A stretch of DNA of 64,000 bases, taken from assembly GCA_003956705.1 (NCBI GenBank), contig QZCP01000082.1, positions 58,501 through 122,500 of the forward strand. Direction: 5' to 3'. Position 1 is the stretch's first letter; each line of letters begins with the position of its first letter. The translations under genes and the position numbers were made by a program. The stretch comes from Brevipalpus yothersi (lineage: Eukaryota > Arthropoda > Arachnida > Trombidiformes > Tenuipalpidae). Of the stretch, positions 30,142-48,316 are shown in pieces. The notes below the pieces were generated by a model. That model made no database searches, had not been told where the DNA came from, and saw nothing but the letters and a program-made list of their open reading frames with translations.

Positions 30142-30653
30142 ACTAATTCACACTTGCTCAGTCAATCGAATGAACATTTTTACTTTAGCTCTTGAAAAGC
30201 TAATAGGATTAGGATTCAAACTCAATCAGATAATAGTTGATAGATCGATCGGCATGTGTAAAGGTTGATTTGATGATTATCCAGATAAGCCAATCTGGAT
30301 ACCGAATTATGGTTAAGCAGAGATAAGCTCCTCAAAATTTTGGAGGTTCTTCATGATGACAGAATTTTGACTTTTCTTGATGATTATCAAATCAAACTAA
30401 CTTAGGCAGCCATCAAATCACAAGATAATATCAAAAGAATCAGAAATGAAAGTTATGAGTTCGTTTGATTGTTCCAAATCTAGACCGTACGTGTATGATG
30501 GAGGAACGAAAAATCAGAATATATCATTAAAGTTAGCATACAGATACAAAAATGAAGCCAAAATATCTCGTAAGCATTCGCCTTCCAAATACAGGTTCAA
30601 TAACAGCCCTGGAAAGTCTATATTCGGTTCATCAATTCTGGTAGAGGTGGAGC

Positions 30654-30698
<45 letters not shown>

Positions 30699-31485
30699 AA
30701 TGTATTCTTATGAGCTAGGTCTGCTGCCTGTTATAGAATTCGTGAAAAGTTCTGTTCTCTCTCTTTAACCATTATTCAATCATGAATTCATATGATTTTG
30801 ATATTTTGGTTAGTATCATCACATGACATTTCTTGAACTTTGAGCATCAAGAGGAATTCTCATTAGGTATAATAATTGGAAGTTACGTTTTACGTTTTTC
30901 GAGAGTGTTAATCCAGAGGTTGGAACTATTCTCTTATGTCGTTTCTCTTTTCTCCAGTGCCTCTTTCATCGATTCGTTCAATGAAGAAGCTACTCTCCCA
31001 CTCAGTTATCTGAGAGTCCCGAATAGCTTTTTCCATTGATGGAAATTTGAACATAAAGAGTATCATCATGGAACTTGTATGTGAATTTCATGCTAATATG
31101 CCCCAAAATGATAACAAAGTAGTATCGATAAATGCATAAAAGTATTGAACAGTATTCAAAATGCCTAGAATCACCCTCTACAAGACTACAACTGATTTAC
31201 ATTGTATGATAATACAAGTGGGGCGGTCTTCTGAAGCATGAATCCTAAGCGACTAAGATAAAAATGAAAAAGATGAAAAAAAATGTACTGTTAGAGAGTT
31301 TTAAGCAAATGTGTTTCATTCAGCACGAATAGTATACAAGCTTCCGTAAGCTAACAATTCTCCATTTTATTCAGATAGTTCCTTTCAGGAATCGAAGTTC
31401 TCTTACCTTTCAAACAATGTAATAATCACTGAATTTTATCAACTTTTCAATCAACTAAAATTCATTTATTTTCTCATCAAACGAG
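30142..31485. other. Intergenic between IR copies 2 and 3
   Basis: No gene recognised. A (GA)n tract lies at 30657-30695. The poly-Arg/Glu frame across it is a repeat artefact. Confidence 0.6.
30657..30695. repeat. (GA)n microsatellite
   Basis: About 19 uninterrupted GA units. Confidence 0.97.
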
Positions 31486-32679
31486 ATGTCTGTTAGAGTT
31501 GGTCTATTAGGAAAAAGTAAACTCTTATCGATATCAGAATCTGGTCAACTTGAAGGTGTTCTTGGAAAGTTTCTGACGAAAGAAGTATTTTTTCCAAAAA
31601 ACTGTACATTCTTCAGTGCATACAACCTAAATGGAAGCTTTGCCAATGCTCTAGTTGATCAAGTAGATTTCATCAAAAACCTACCATCACCTGCTGAACT
31701 TCGACATGATCTGACTGTTGGGCCTCCATACGGTGAGATCAATTGTTACCTGATAAGTGACAAGAATACTCAAACTTTCAAAGAAGTGCGAAAATTCCAT
31801 AATTCTTTTGGAGCTATCGAAGATGATGCTGGAATCTTGATTATTATAATCACTATATTGCTAATCCTTATCTTGAAAATCATATCTCACGAGTCTCTAT
31901 TCCACCTCCTCTGGAGGTATCTCACAATGGTTTCTCATGGATATTCGAAACGCGTGATCAGAAGAACAAGTTACCAACTTTTGTCAGCCTCAATTTTGAT
32001 CTGGTTGCTGATGATCAGAACAATATATCTCAGCTGTATACGAACTGAACTTTTGATAACAGAAAGAGGGGAAGAAATCGAAACTTTCGAGGATGTTATC
32101 AAAAGAAATATGTCAATCGCTCCATCATACCGTACTCAGTGTTATCGAGCATGGGAAAATATTGCTCAATATTCTCCTCAATTCAATGAATCATACCAAT
32201 CTATCCATAAAAGTGAGCTTGATAGTGACAAAAACTGGCATAAAACTGGATTAATTAATACAGTAATAATTGGCAGTGAAACTGCCATGTTTTCAGCACG
32301 ACTTGGTCGATGTATCGCTTCAGGTGTTTCTTTTAACACTATTCACGGCTCTAGAAAGCCCATGTTTTCCCAGATTCTGAGTCAAATATTTTATCGTCAC
32401 CTTAGCGAGAAGAAACGTAATGACCTTATACGTTATGGCTATGCATCACTTGAATTGGGACTCGACAAAACTTCTATTAGAACTACGCGAAGAATATATG
32501 AATTTCGCAGCAAGAAGCTGTTGGAATCCAGCTGCTGGCATGATCAAAAAGAACCTCTCACTTATCCTAATCTTCAAATATCCTTCTTAGTAGAATGTTT
32601 TTGGTTGTTTTACATATTCTCTATCTTGTCTACCATTGCTTTTCTCTTCGAACTGAATCTCCTGGATGCTTTTCCATGA
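31486..32679 (+). CDS. Ionotropic-receptor-like channel (IR copy 3)
   Basis: 397 residues, single exon, start MSVRVGLLGKSKLLSIS. S1 spans ~1-112, TM1 116-133, pore loop 136-160 (LLWRYLTMVSHGYSKR), TM2 164-184, S2 185-370, TM3 ~372-392. S2 carries YRTQCYRAWENIA and SRKPMFSQILSQIFYRHL, nearly the same as copy 2, so the two arose by recent tandem duplication; copy 1 at 20551 is more distant and inverted. The classical iGluR glutamate-binding Arg/Thr/Asp set is not evident, as usual in IRs. Function in chemosensation is inferred from family, not shown by sequence. Confidence 0.75.
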   Translation: MSVRVGLLGKSKLLSISESGQLEGVLGKFLTKEVFFPKNCTFFSAYNLNGSFANALVDQVDFIKNLPSPAELRHDLTVGPPYGEINCYLISDKNTQTFKEVRKFHNSFGAIEDDAGILIIIITILLILILKIISHESLFHLLWRYLTMVSHGYSKRVIRRTSYQLLSASILIWLLMIRTIYLSCIRTELLITERGEEIETFEDVIKRNMSIAPSYRTQCYRAWENIAQYSPQFNESYQSIHKSELDSDKNWHKTGLINTVIIGSETAMFSARLGRCIASGVSFNTIHGSRKPMFSQILSQIFYRHLSEKKRNDLIRYGYASLELGLDKTSIRTTRRIYEFRSKKLLESSCWHDQKEPLTYPNLQISFLVECFWLFYIFSILSTIAFLFELNLLDAFP

Positions 32680-33784
32680 TCATTTCTTGGTCTATTGGAA
32701 TGAAACTGTAAAATTCTTTTTTTGTGCAAGCTTTTTCAGAGTTTTCAGAAGCATATCTAGCTTAATTTTTCCCTTGATTGAGCAGAGGAGGAAAGTGTTT
32801 CCCTCTTACTAAAAGTAATTGTTAGGCTTAGACTTTTTTATGTTAGAAATTTTCTAACTTTTATCCTAATCACTCTCGCTTTGTATTTGGCGATTATTCT
32901 CGCCGATAAATTAGATTTCAATTAACACTCTCCAGTCAAGCTCAGGATACTTTTCACAACATTAAAACTTCTCCTTACAGTGCGATAGAACCACATAGAA
33001 CTATTCCATCAGATTCCTGATTAGATCAGAATAGAATGTATTCGATATTGTAAAGTACATCGATTTGTACAATCGATTGTATGTTGATTCATGTGAGAGA
33101 ATGATAATGGATTGAGCCTCACTTCCAATGGTTTGGATATTATGGGTATATTATTTAGGTATTTCTTCCACTATATCATTCACTATTGAGACCCTTTAGG
33201 CAGCTTGATCAGACTCACCTGGTCTTGATCATGACGTCATGATAGGTCAACAGTCTTTGAGAGCCTAAGATCTGACCTTAGTCACATAGAATTTGATGTA
33301 CTCAATATACTGTATTGAAGCCTCCGAATTCCCCCACATTCCCCCACACAATGAATCAACATGTCCTGAAGCCTACAAAGTTAGAGAGGGCTCATCATGA
33401 CATCAATATGAACAAGACCAGTTAGCTAATTTATTCTGTCTTTCTCTTGTCATCCTCATGTCTAGTTACATTAATATAGTATTAAAGATGCCTCGAAACA
33501 TCATTTTCTAGTTATGATGAATTCATGTGAGATTCATGATATTTCTATGAGTAGCACATTGGGAAGATACTTTTCGTCCACGAGGAGAGGAATGTTGAAA
33601 ATTATGCCGTAAAACTCTGTGCGATTTTCTGGAATGTTATGCGATTGATTGGATTTAACGCAAATTAAAAATCAATGAATAAAAGAAAAATTAATATTCA
33701 TTCCATTCACAGTTTGTAATTGATTCGAATTAGCAAAATTCATTCAGACTCTCTTTGAGAGCTATCGTCGATTCAATTTGTCTA
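32680..33784. other. Intergenic, nothing recognised
   Basis: 1.1 kb of AT-rich sequence between IR copy 3 and the 3' end of the SMaseD/GDPD-like gene. No ORF, repeat or promoter worth naming. Confidence 0.5.
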
Positions 33785-34764
33785 TTAGAAAGTTTTGGTT
33801 GGATCATCAGTTCTATTTGCCAAACGATATTTGTCTTTGTTTTCTGCTTTTCCGATTAGTCTCACCAAAGAGGCAGGATCAAATGTCACTATTCCATCCA
33901 GATTGTATCTGTTGAATGAGAAAAAGTATTATCGAAAGAGGGAAAAAAATCATCAATTCCATTCCTTACGTCAATAATTTCTGCAATGTTGAATCCTGGG
34001 AAGAAATTCCACCGACAACTTTTGATAATTCACCTTTTTCTCTGAGTTCGAGAGCCTTCTCATACATTTCACGGGACAACCACCTGGGACTTCTCGTTAA
34101 TTCAAAATGCCAAAGATAACCATTTGGTACAAATTTCTTGAGACTATCCTTATTTTTCTCAGCATCACCACCCCTGAATCCAGCTCCGATTCGATTTTTT
34201 TGAAAGCTGTCTCCTGCATCAGGCGATTCGAGGAGAAATTTCATTAAATTTGCATCTGTAAGGTGAGGAAGTAGGAAAACAATGGAAAAGTGTCCAGTAT
34301 CTTTCTTTAGGACTTGATGTTTTAACATGAGGTCTCTAAGTTTCTTAGCAATGTATTTTCTTTTCTCATCGTCCAGTGCAAAAAAATTAATTTCAAAGAT
34401 TTGTAGGACCAGACTTTCGGTGTAGTTTTTGCTTTCTATTGGAAGAAGTTAGAGAAAAGCTTAGTTTCAGGGTGAAAAATTAGCATTCGCAGAAAAATTT
34501 ACTGGGATCAATCTTTTTTCTCAGCCCTTCCAAATAGACATCAACGGGGTCTCCTACGGTCGATCCTCCAACTACTTTAGGTGTTCCATGATAATCACAC
34601 TTGAGGAATGAATAGAGTCCGTTTGCACCTTGAGTTACGGCTTTATTCATTTCTTCCACATTTTCGACAGCGTATTTGATAGCATAGATAGGTTTTGGGC
34701 CCTTTCCAATCACCACAGAACTTATACTTAGCAAGAGTAAAATATTAATCATACGAGACTCCAT
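33785..34764 (-). CDS. Secreted SMaseD/GDPD-family protein, probably non-catalytic
   Basis: Three exons on the minus strand: 34503-34764, 33970-34435 and 33785-33908. The introns are 67 bp (GTAAAT...ATAG) and 61 bp (GTAAGG...ACAG), giving 283 residues, about the size of sphingomyelinase-D/phospholipase-D proteins. A signal peptide (INILLLLSISSVVIG) starts the protein. Family landmarks in order: GAN near residue 48, YHGTP near 60, the ESLVLQIFEI strand, the FSIVFLLPHL strand, and the C-terminal DGIVTFDP and TDDPTKTF blocks. Two overlapping short frames would be called as separate genes without splicing; the phase-matched junctions join them. Several residues that bind metal or act as catalytic His in active members are not seen at the aligned positions, so I expect no normal phospholipase activity. 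It may be a secreted binding protein or allergen-like relative. Venom-toxin function is not implied. Confidence 0.8.
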
Positions 34765-35129
34765 TCAATGCGTTAAATTATTTGCGTTCAATAGTGTTTG
34801 AAAGTTTGATGCAGAATATTTAACATGTAAAATATTCAATTTAGACTTCATAAGGCTGAGAAAGAGAGCATTTAAGACACCCAAGTGTTGGGTAATGTTA
34901 GAATCTATTCATTTGAAAGATTTCCATATGGTTTTGCGTGAAAAAATGATTTGATCTGATGGAAACTTTTTATGTTCATTCGAATTTAAACCAGCAAATA
35001 AGATAAATTTTTACAGACTATCAATTTAAGAGACACAAGATTGATGGGAACATTGCTATCATCCACAATCATTAAGCATTGAATTGGTTCAGGGCTAGGA
35101 AGAATATGTAATCTTCTGGATAGACTCTT
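34765..35129. other. Intergenic, nothing recognised
   Basis: 5' flank of the SMaseD/GDPD-like gene. No clear TATA box. Confidence 0.5.
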
Positions 35130-35590
35130 GTCAGCAGAATTCTGACTTCCTCGATGAAGCCGATGCTTCAGCCTCCACGGCCCTTTTTCCCTTTCATTTA
35201 TTCATTTATTTAACCACTTTTCACTTATAATTGTATCTCCCCTTTTGGTCTCAACGACCATCATTGCTCATCGATATGCTCAACATCTCTCAATAGATGT
35301 CAATCTAAGATCGACCAATGTATGGTCTCACTTTTGTCTCCCTCAGCCTCCACGGCTGTATATAAAACCTCCCTCATCCTCTTTTACCCTTACGCTTTGG
35401 TATCCATAATTAGTAGGACCAACGTCCCCCTGTGTTCCTCAGTTTATCATTTTCAATAAACCTTTTTGTGCTAGCATTAGCTCGTGTTTGCCACACATTC
35501 TTTTGCCTACACCGGTCCCTTTTAGGTCCTGTGAACCTTTGGATCGTCGGTGGCCCTGATAGGTCCATAAATTGAAGTTTTTGAGCTTCA
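35130..35590 (+). mobile_element. Probable LTR relic with TATA box and poly(A) signal
   Basis: TATATAAA at 35359-35366, AATAAA at 35455-35460 and a TTTGCCACACA end near 35497 form the U3-R-U5 order of an LTR. The following TTTAGGTCCTGTGAACC...GGATCGTCGG resembles the leader of BEL/Pao- or gypsy-type elements. A 12-bp CAGCCTCCACGG occurs twice (35169, 35344). No gag follows, and I could not define the left end (a TGTCAGCAG near 35128 is a candidate) or a target duplication. It could instead be a host promoter. Confidence 0.4.
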
Positions 35591-36641
35591 CGCTCTGTTA
35601 GGCTTGTGGCCAGAGTCTTCAGAATTATCGTGTCTCAAGAATTTCTCTCACACTCTGCATTGTAAAATCTCGAAATTCTCAGAAATCAATCTCTCTAAGC
35701 AATGCTCAGAGAGAGGGAGAGAAAGAAAGGGGGAGAGAGAATTTTTTTCTCATTTCTATGGCTTTCGACAATATCGAATTGTTTTTGTTGCACCCAAATC
35801 ATATAAATCGTAAATCAGGAACTGGAATTCTCTGTCCAGCATGAAAACTACTGAGTCAAATAACGAGAACAAGAAGGGAATCATTGATCATTATCAATTA
35901 AATAAAAATCTTCTTTTGGGTGTGAAAAAAGAGAATGTTCTTCAAGAAGAATCCGAAGTCCTGAGCTATATGTGTACCCACAATAATTCCCTTTTTTCAC
36001 TTCCCAGCAGTTCTCATGGTGATATCGTGTACCACCAGGTGTTACCACTCTTTTCGATAGCATTCTTCATCACCAGGAATATCATGGTATCATGGTACAT
36101 GGTGTATCAATACTCCATGGATGTTCATATTGGTATATACATTTGGTACATTGAATTTTATAATACATTTATTGTACCTCGAAAGTGTTGATGAACAATG
36201 GCAATCATGGATCAAGATACAGTATGCTGCTGATGATTCTGTACACTTTCATGCATGGAAGTCATGCTATTTAATTAGATAACGTATTCTGCTCGCGAAG
36301 GGAGGACATTGAATTGCCGATATGAGTGTATTGTGACTATAAGCATGAGAAATAGGCGCGAAACTCATGATACTAGCATAAGTTTTGGTAACAGAATAGA
36401 GAGAAAGAAGTGAAGAGACAGAGAAAGAGAAAGAGAGAGAAAGAGAGAGAAAAAATGAATTCGCTGAATCACTTGGTCTTTGGAGGTTGATTATACCACA
36501 GACAGAGGCATAACTTGGTGATAAACTTGAAAAACTATCACAGCTAGTTGATCAGTTTTGTCTTCCAATCGAAAAGTGGAAACAGATGATGATCATGAAC
36601 TGAATGATTGTGATTCTTGTGTGTTCAGAAAATTTTGAGCC
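35591..36641. other. 5' flank of the SLC17-like gene; purine-rich segments
   Basis: GA-rich runs at 35708-35740 and 36400-36453 precede the transporter start. A 116-codon plus-strand frame (35841-36191) is unlike any family I know and overlaps short ATGG/TATC repeats, so I do not call it. Confidence 0.5.
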
Positions 36642-38744
36642 ATGGTGATCCCAGATCTTGAGGGTGATCCAAGATCCAGACGATGGTCAGTATTTTTGGC
36701 CTCTGCACGACCACCAAGAGTACCTGTACGCTATATAATTGCTGTTATATCATTGATCTCATCATTTTTTGCCTTTGCTTCTCAATCTGTACTGAATGCA
36801 TCCATTCCATACATGATACCAAGCCATGAGAAAACAGTTGATTTTCCAAAAAATTGTTCCACCCACTCATCTAGTCTTAATTATAATATCACATATTTCA
36901 ACTTGTCCGATAAATTGGAAAATATTTCGAGCTTAATTTTCGACATCAACAATCACTCATCATGTAACAACAATGATCTCCTTGGAGTAAGTATGCCAGT
37001 TTCATTTCTCATCAAGGACCAAATTATCATGAAAAAAAATGATTCAACAACTGAACACAATTATCTAAAAATTATCTAGAAGAATTCCAATATTGTCTCA
37101 CATTTAGACTGAACCTTATGATTGGACGGAAAGAGAGCGAACTCACATACTTGCCTCATATTATTATGGATACACAGTGGCCAGTTCGATTGCCGGACGA
37201 TACACAGAACGTATTCACTTGATACACTTTACAGCAATTGCTCATCTCACCTCCATACTGATCACCCTGCTTACACCCACATTTGCCGGTCTCGGCCCTT
37301 GGCCATTGTCGGTGATGAGAATATTGCTTGGAATATCACATGCACCCATATTGCCTGCACTGTATGTACTGTTTGTTCGATGGGTTCCAAGATTTGAGCT
37401 ATCCACAGTGTTGGCACTCATTTTTGTTGGTGCCAATAGCGGAATAGCTCTTATGCAACCACTGGCCAGTGCCATGAGTGATAAACAGACTTGGGGTGGC
37501 TGGTCAAATGCATTCTATATAGTTGCCGTATTGCATATGATATTCTTATTTCCATGGTGCTTTTATGTGACACCAGATCCCGATGAGCATCCGCAAATAT
37601 CTGAATATGAACTTCGTTTCATTCAAAAGTATGCTCGATCAAACCAACATCGAATGGTGAGATTGCTTCTCTGTACATGTTATTTGGACAATTGATGATC
37701 GAATCAAAGTCTGTGCTAAACGGAAGAATGATGCTTAATTGCCCTTTTTCTTTCATGATCGAAAAATAAAGATTGATCAACTTGACTGGAAATCTATGAT
37801 TCTCTGTAAAGAGCTGTGGGTCCTAATAATTGTCATAGGAGCCAGTGGTTTCGGGCATTCGGTGATGACTGGACAGATACCACACTATTTGGCAATATTT
37901 TTCGGTGTATCAGCACAAAACAATGGAATCATCAGTATTATAATGTATGCTGCCATTTGCATTTCATTGCTAGTATGTGGCCCATCATCAGATTGGCTAA
38001 TCAAGAGGCGAATATTTTCACCAACCAGGATCAGAAAAATTTTCGAAACTGGAAGTAAGTTGATTTACAGAACGGAAGAAAGTTCATGCAAGATCAAATA
38101 ATGCTTTGAATGATTTGATGATCATTTTGCCATCAAGATGTCTATCAAAATGATGAAATTGCCGAAAAAGTAGAAGAAAGTAGAAAAATCCTGCTAGTGA
38201 ACAATCAAACAATCAGAATTGCTGCTTTGTTTCACATTTGAAACAAGGTTTCTCCAATCTTCTGCTCTTCTCTATTCCCACTCTCACCAATCCATTTTCT
38301 ATCTCACAGCACTTCTGGTTCCATCAATTTGTCTTTTTCTCATTCCTCTGATTCCGAGAGAAGAGAAAATAATGGCCATTACACTGTCCATACTGGCCAT
38401 GATTGGCTTAGGAATGATGAGTGGCAGTGAAATACCGATATCATGTGAAATGGCACCCAATATGATTGGCACCATAATTGGTTTAACTCAAACATCAGCA
38501 TCATTTAGTTCACTTTTCGCGCCAATACTGAAGCATATATTAATAAATAATTTTAAGGTAAGTGGAGAAGAAAGCAAATGTTGAAATATCTGTGGAAGAT
38601 GAAATTTTTTTCACTCTCCTCTCTTTCCTTAACTCACATTAGTTTCCTCCACTTTCTTACATTAATGACGAAAAAATAGTCGTAAAATTTTCTCGAATTT
38701 TGATTGATATTCATCACACAGACATGTACATCACGATTCTGCCT

Positions 38745-38804
<60 letters not shown>

Positions 38805-40143
38805 TTAATGCACGTGAAATTGTGTATATATATAAAATGATGTGTACGATGGTGATTAAGATTACGAAATTCATTTGCGTCATTGGTTATTTTTCTTTCT
38901 TCCTCTCTCTCCCCCTTCCTACCTATACTAGGCTTTGAAATTTGATGGTCATCTAATTATATCACTTTATTTTGGGTAGTGAAGAGAAATAAGAAGTTAC
39001 CCTGGTTATCCAGTGTGTGTGTGTATATACACTCATTTCAGCTAGTCTTGCTTGGCTACTTTCTTAAATCGAAAAGCCTCTTTACCATGAAAGTAAACGA
39101 CCTACACTCACTCACACACCACTCATCAACTGTTCATTTGAGAGAGAGAGAAATACTAGTATAAGAGGTTTTCAATGGCAATGGCAAATGCAAACACTCT
39201 ATCGTACATTAGGTTTCCATAAAAAAAAGCCACTAAACACGTAAATGATCAAGTCAACAAGATACAATTTTCTTTCTCTCTTCTCCTATCACGCTACTGG
39301 TCATTCATCTAAGGTGATTAGAATCGAAAAGTGTTTACTTCTCTCTTACTTGCAAAAAAGTAAGAGGGAAGAATGTTCAATGTTCTCTCTAGTGATCGAG
39401 AAGGAGTGGGAATGGAAGAATCAGTGGTCAAATGAGTGTTTTTCATGGAAAGAGTTGCATGATGATGATGAAAATATATTCTCATAAAGTTTGCGTATAT
39501 ACCGTTATTAATAGGATAAATGAGATACAGTCCAGAGAGAAGGTGTACAAGAATAAATATCAAAAAAAGGTGACCAATTGTGTGTGTGTGTGGGTTTGTG
39601 CGTATCGTGTACCAAAAAAGAAGAGAAGATTCATATATTGCAAAGTTTATATCATCAATATTGACCTTAATACAACATAAGAGCATTTAAGCAATGACTA
39701 TCACATAGTATATGAAAGCCCATACAGCCAGAAACGAGGGACCATTAAAAGTGATTGAGATTTGGGGATAGAGAAGAGATTCACTTGCCCCTGGATTGAT
39801 ACACAAATGTTCCATCTTTCTCTCTTCTCTTCTGTGTGGTTCCTTTTTTTTCTCGAAAATAATCATGTATCACATCACCGTTATGATAGCATTTTTTCTT
39901 CTTATTCTCGCTCATCATTCTATTCCTTTGAGCCCAGCCAAAACAATAATCACTGTGACACATTCGATCTATCGATTGATTTTCTCTCTCTCTCTCTCTC
40001 TCTCTCCTGTGTATCAATGTGAAGTGAATGTGCCTTGTTAGTGTCTGAATGTATGGCTCCATTAAACTTTTAGCCATACACTATCGAAATTCTCATGAGG
40101 CTTGCATTTTTATTGAGATCGATCTCTTTGAACGAACCCATCA

Positions 40144-40198
<55 letters not shown>

Positions 40199-40993
40199 AT
40201 TTCCTACATTTTATCGATTTTGCCACAAGGCATCAGTCATAATCCTGTACACTTTATTTGGATTGACTCAGGGCCTTCCTTGTATACGATTTGCCTTACT
40301 CTGGGGCTTCTCTGTTGTTTCTCTCTCTCTCTCTCTTTCTTACTCTATTACCGGTGTTTATATTATGGTTGTAATGATAATGTGATCACAGATATGAGAT
40401 TAAAGGGCTACTGTTATATTAGGATTTTATCATCTAGCTAGGAGAAGGAGAGAATGTGTTGAAGCTCAATGAGGTGATATTAACAGCCCAGAGAAGAGAA
40501 TTAGCTTCATTTTTATTGTTCCATACGATCTCATTCTCTCTGCTCTCAATAAATCAGCCTTTTTGATCAAGAATTATTTGCCCGTTTCATCATTACCGTA
40601 CATTTGTACACATTTATGCATGTATTTTTTGCACTGATCTATGCACCATGGATTATCTCGCGAGATTTCTGAGAAGCACCATCATCTTTTCATGAACTGT
40701 TCACATGTTGCTTATGGACTCCGATGTAAGCAAATCCATCAGCATTGATGCAAATCTTATCCATGGAATTGTGTCTCAAATAGCTTTATTTATCAAGTAT
40801 CGTGATTTGATCCCACTTGAGCCACCATTATTAGGACGACAATTGTTCGACATACATCCCTGGAATCACTTAGGTCTCAGTAAAATCTCACATTTTCCAC
40901 GGAAGAAGAGAGGTATTCTTCTCAAAAATTGGGTCCATTGTCTGTAGATAATAATTTTCATATCCACTACTCAATCAACAGAGAGAATCAGAA

Positions 40994-41073
<80 letters not shown>

Positions 41074-41628
41074 ATTGTGAAGATGTGGCGAAAAAATGTT
41101 CCACTCAAATGATGCCTATTTCAGTGTTTATTACACCATAAAAATGAACATCCCACATGACCTGATATATATATACTATAAATGTATTCTCTCTACACTT
41201 ATCTCTCAGCGGTTGAGTATATATATTTTATCTAATTTTTGATATTCTCTCTCTCTCCCTCAATTCCATCTTCGATTTTTCACCCACTTTCATGCTCTCT
41301 CTCTCTCTCTCTCTTTCACCCTCTTCACATCTATCTTTTTTTTCCTACATCCCATGTTCACATCAATCCACTTGACCTACAGTCGGATAGCACATCAAAT
41401 GAGCCCTGGTTCATGCTATTCTACATCACAGGATCCATAATGGTATTTGGACTGATGCTATTTTGGGCACTTGCAAGTTCACATTTACAGAATTGGAGCA
41501 TCGCGCCGAGACGATGCAGTTCAATGGTAACTGTTGCTTCCATTGAAATGCCTGAGTCAACTAGATATCGATTATGGTTCCATAAAAAGAAGCATAGACT
41601 ATCGGAACAAAATTTGGTCACCAGGTAG
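36642..41628 (+). CDS. SLC17-type anion/phosphate cotransporter (MFS)
   Basis: Five exons: 36642-36986, 37108-37656, 37772-38054, 38310-38557 and 41383-41628, with compatible phases (0,0,1,0) and GT-AG ends, giving 556 residues. The start has a strong context (GAGCCATGG). TM1 (VRYIIAVISLISSFFAFASQ) leads into a lumenal/extracellular loop with six N-glycosylation sequons. Exon 2 begins with the family's DWTERERTHILASYYYGY (TM2) and holds TM3-TM6. Exon 3 has ELWVLIIVIGASGFGHSVMTGQIPHYL and GPSSDWLIKRR...RKIFETG, exon 4 SEIPISCEMAPNMIGTIIGLTQTSAS, and exon 5 EPWFMLFYITGSIMVFG...LQNWS. These are hallmarks of the SLC17 group (sialin, vesicular glutamate, Na/phosphate). Substrate cannot be told; the glycosylated loop is typical. 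Exon 3's acceptor (after ATAAAG) is the least certain join. Intron 4 is 2.8 kb and full of GA repeats. Confidence 0.85.
38746..38800. repeat. (GA)n microsatellite in intron 4
   Basis: About 27 uninterrupted units. Confidence 0.98.
40149..40196. repeat. (GA)n microsatellite in intron 4
   Basis: About 24 uninterrupted units. Confidence 0.98.
40991..41070. repeat. (GA)n microsatellite in intron 4
   Basis: About 40 units with one AA interruption, 310 bp before the last exon. Confidence 0.98.

Positions 41629-48316
<6,688 letters not shown>

Larger units (their letters stand above)
38558..41382 (+). other. Large intron 4 of the SLC17-like gene, GA-rich
   Basis: Bounded by GTAAGT and a CTACAG acceptor. 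Holds three long GA tracts and shorter CT runs. Reading frames inside it (poly-Arg/Glu) are repeat artefacts. No nested gene seen. Confidence 0.75.

Noticed and set aside
33795..34119. Plus-strand ORFs over the SMaseD/GDPD-like gene
   Set aside because: Antisense shadows of exons 2 and 3, explained fully by the spliced minus-strand gene.
40049..40441. Long plus-strand frames across GA tracts (poly-Arg-Glu)
   Set aside because: Pure translation of (GA)n; the same pattern appears at 30446, 40929, 42376, 42478, 50396, 61239 and 63660. No start context or domain.
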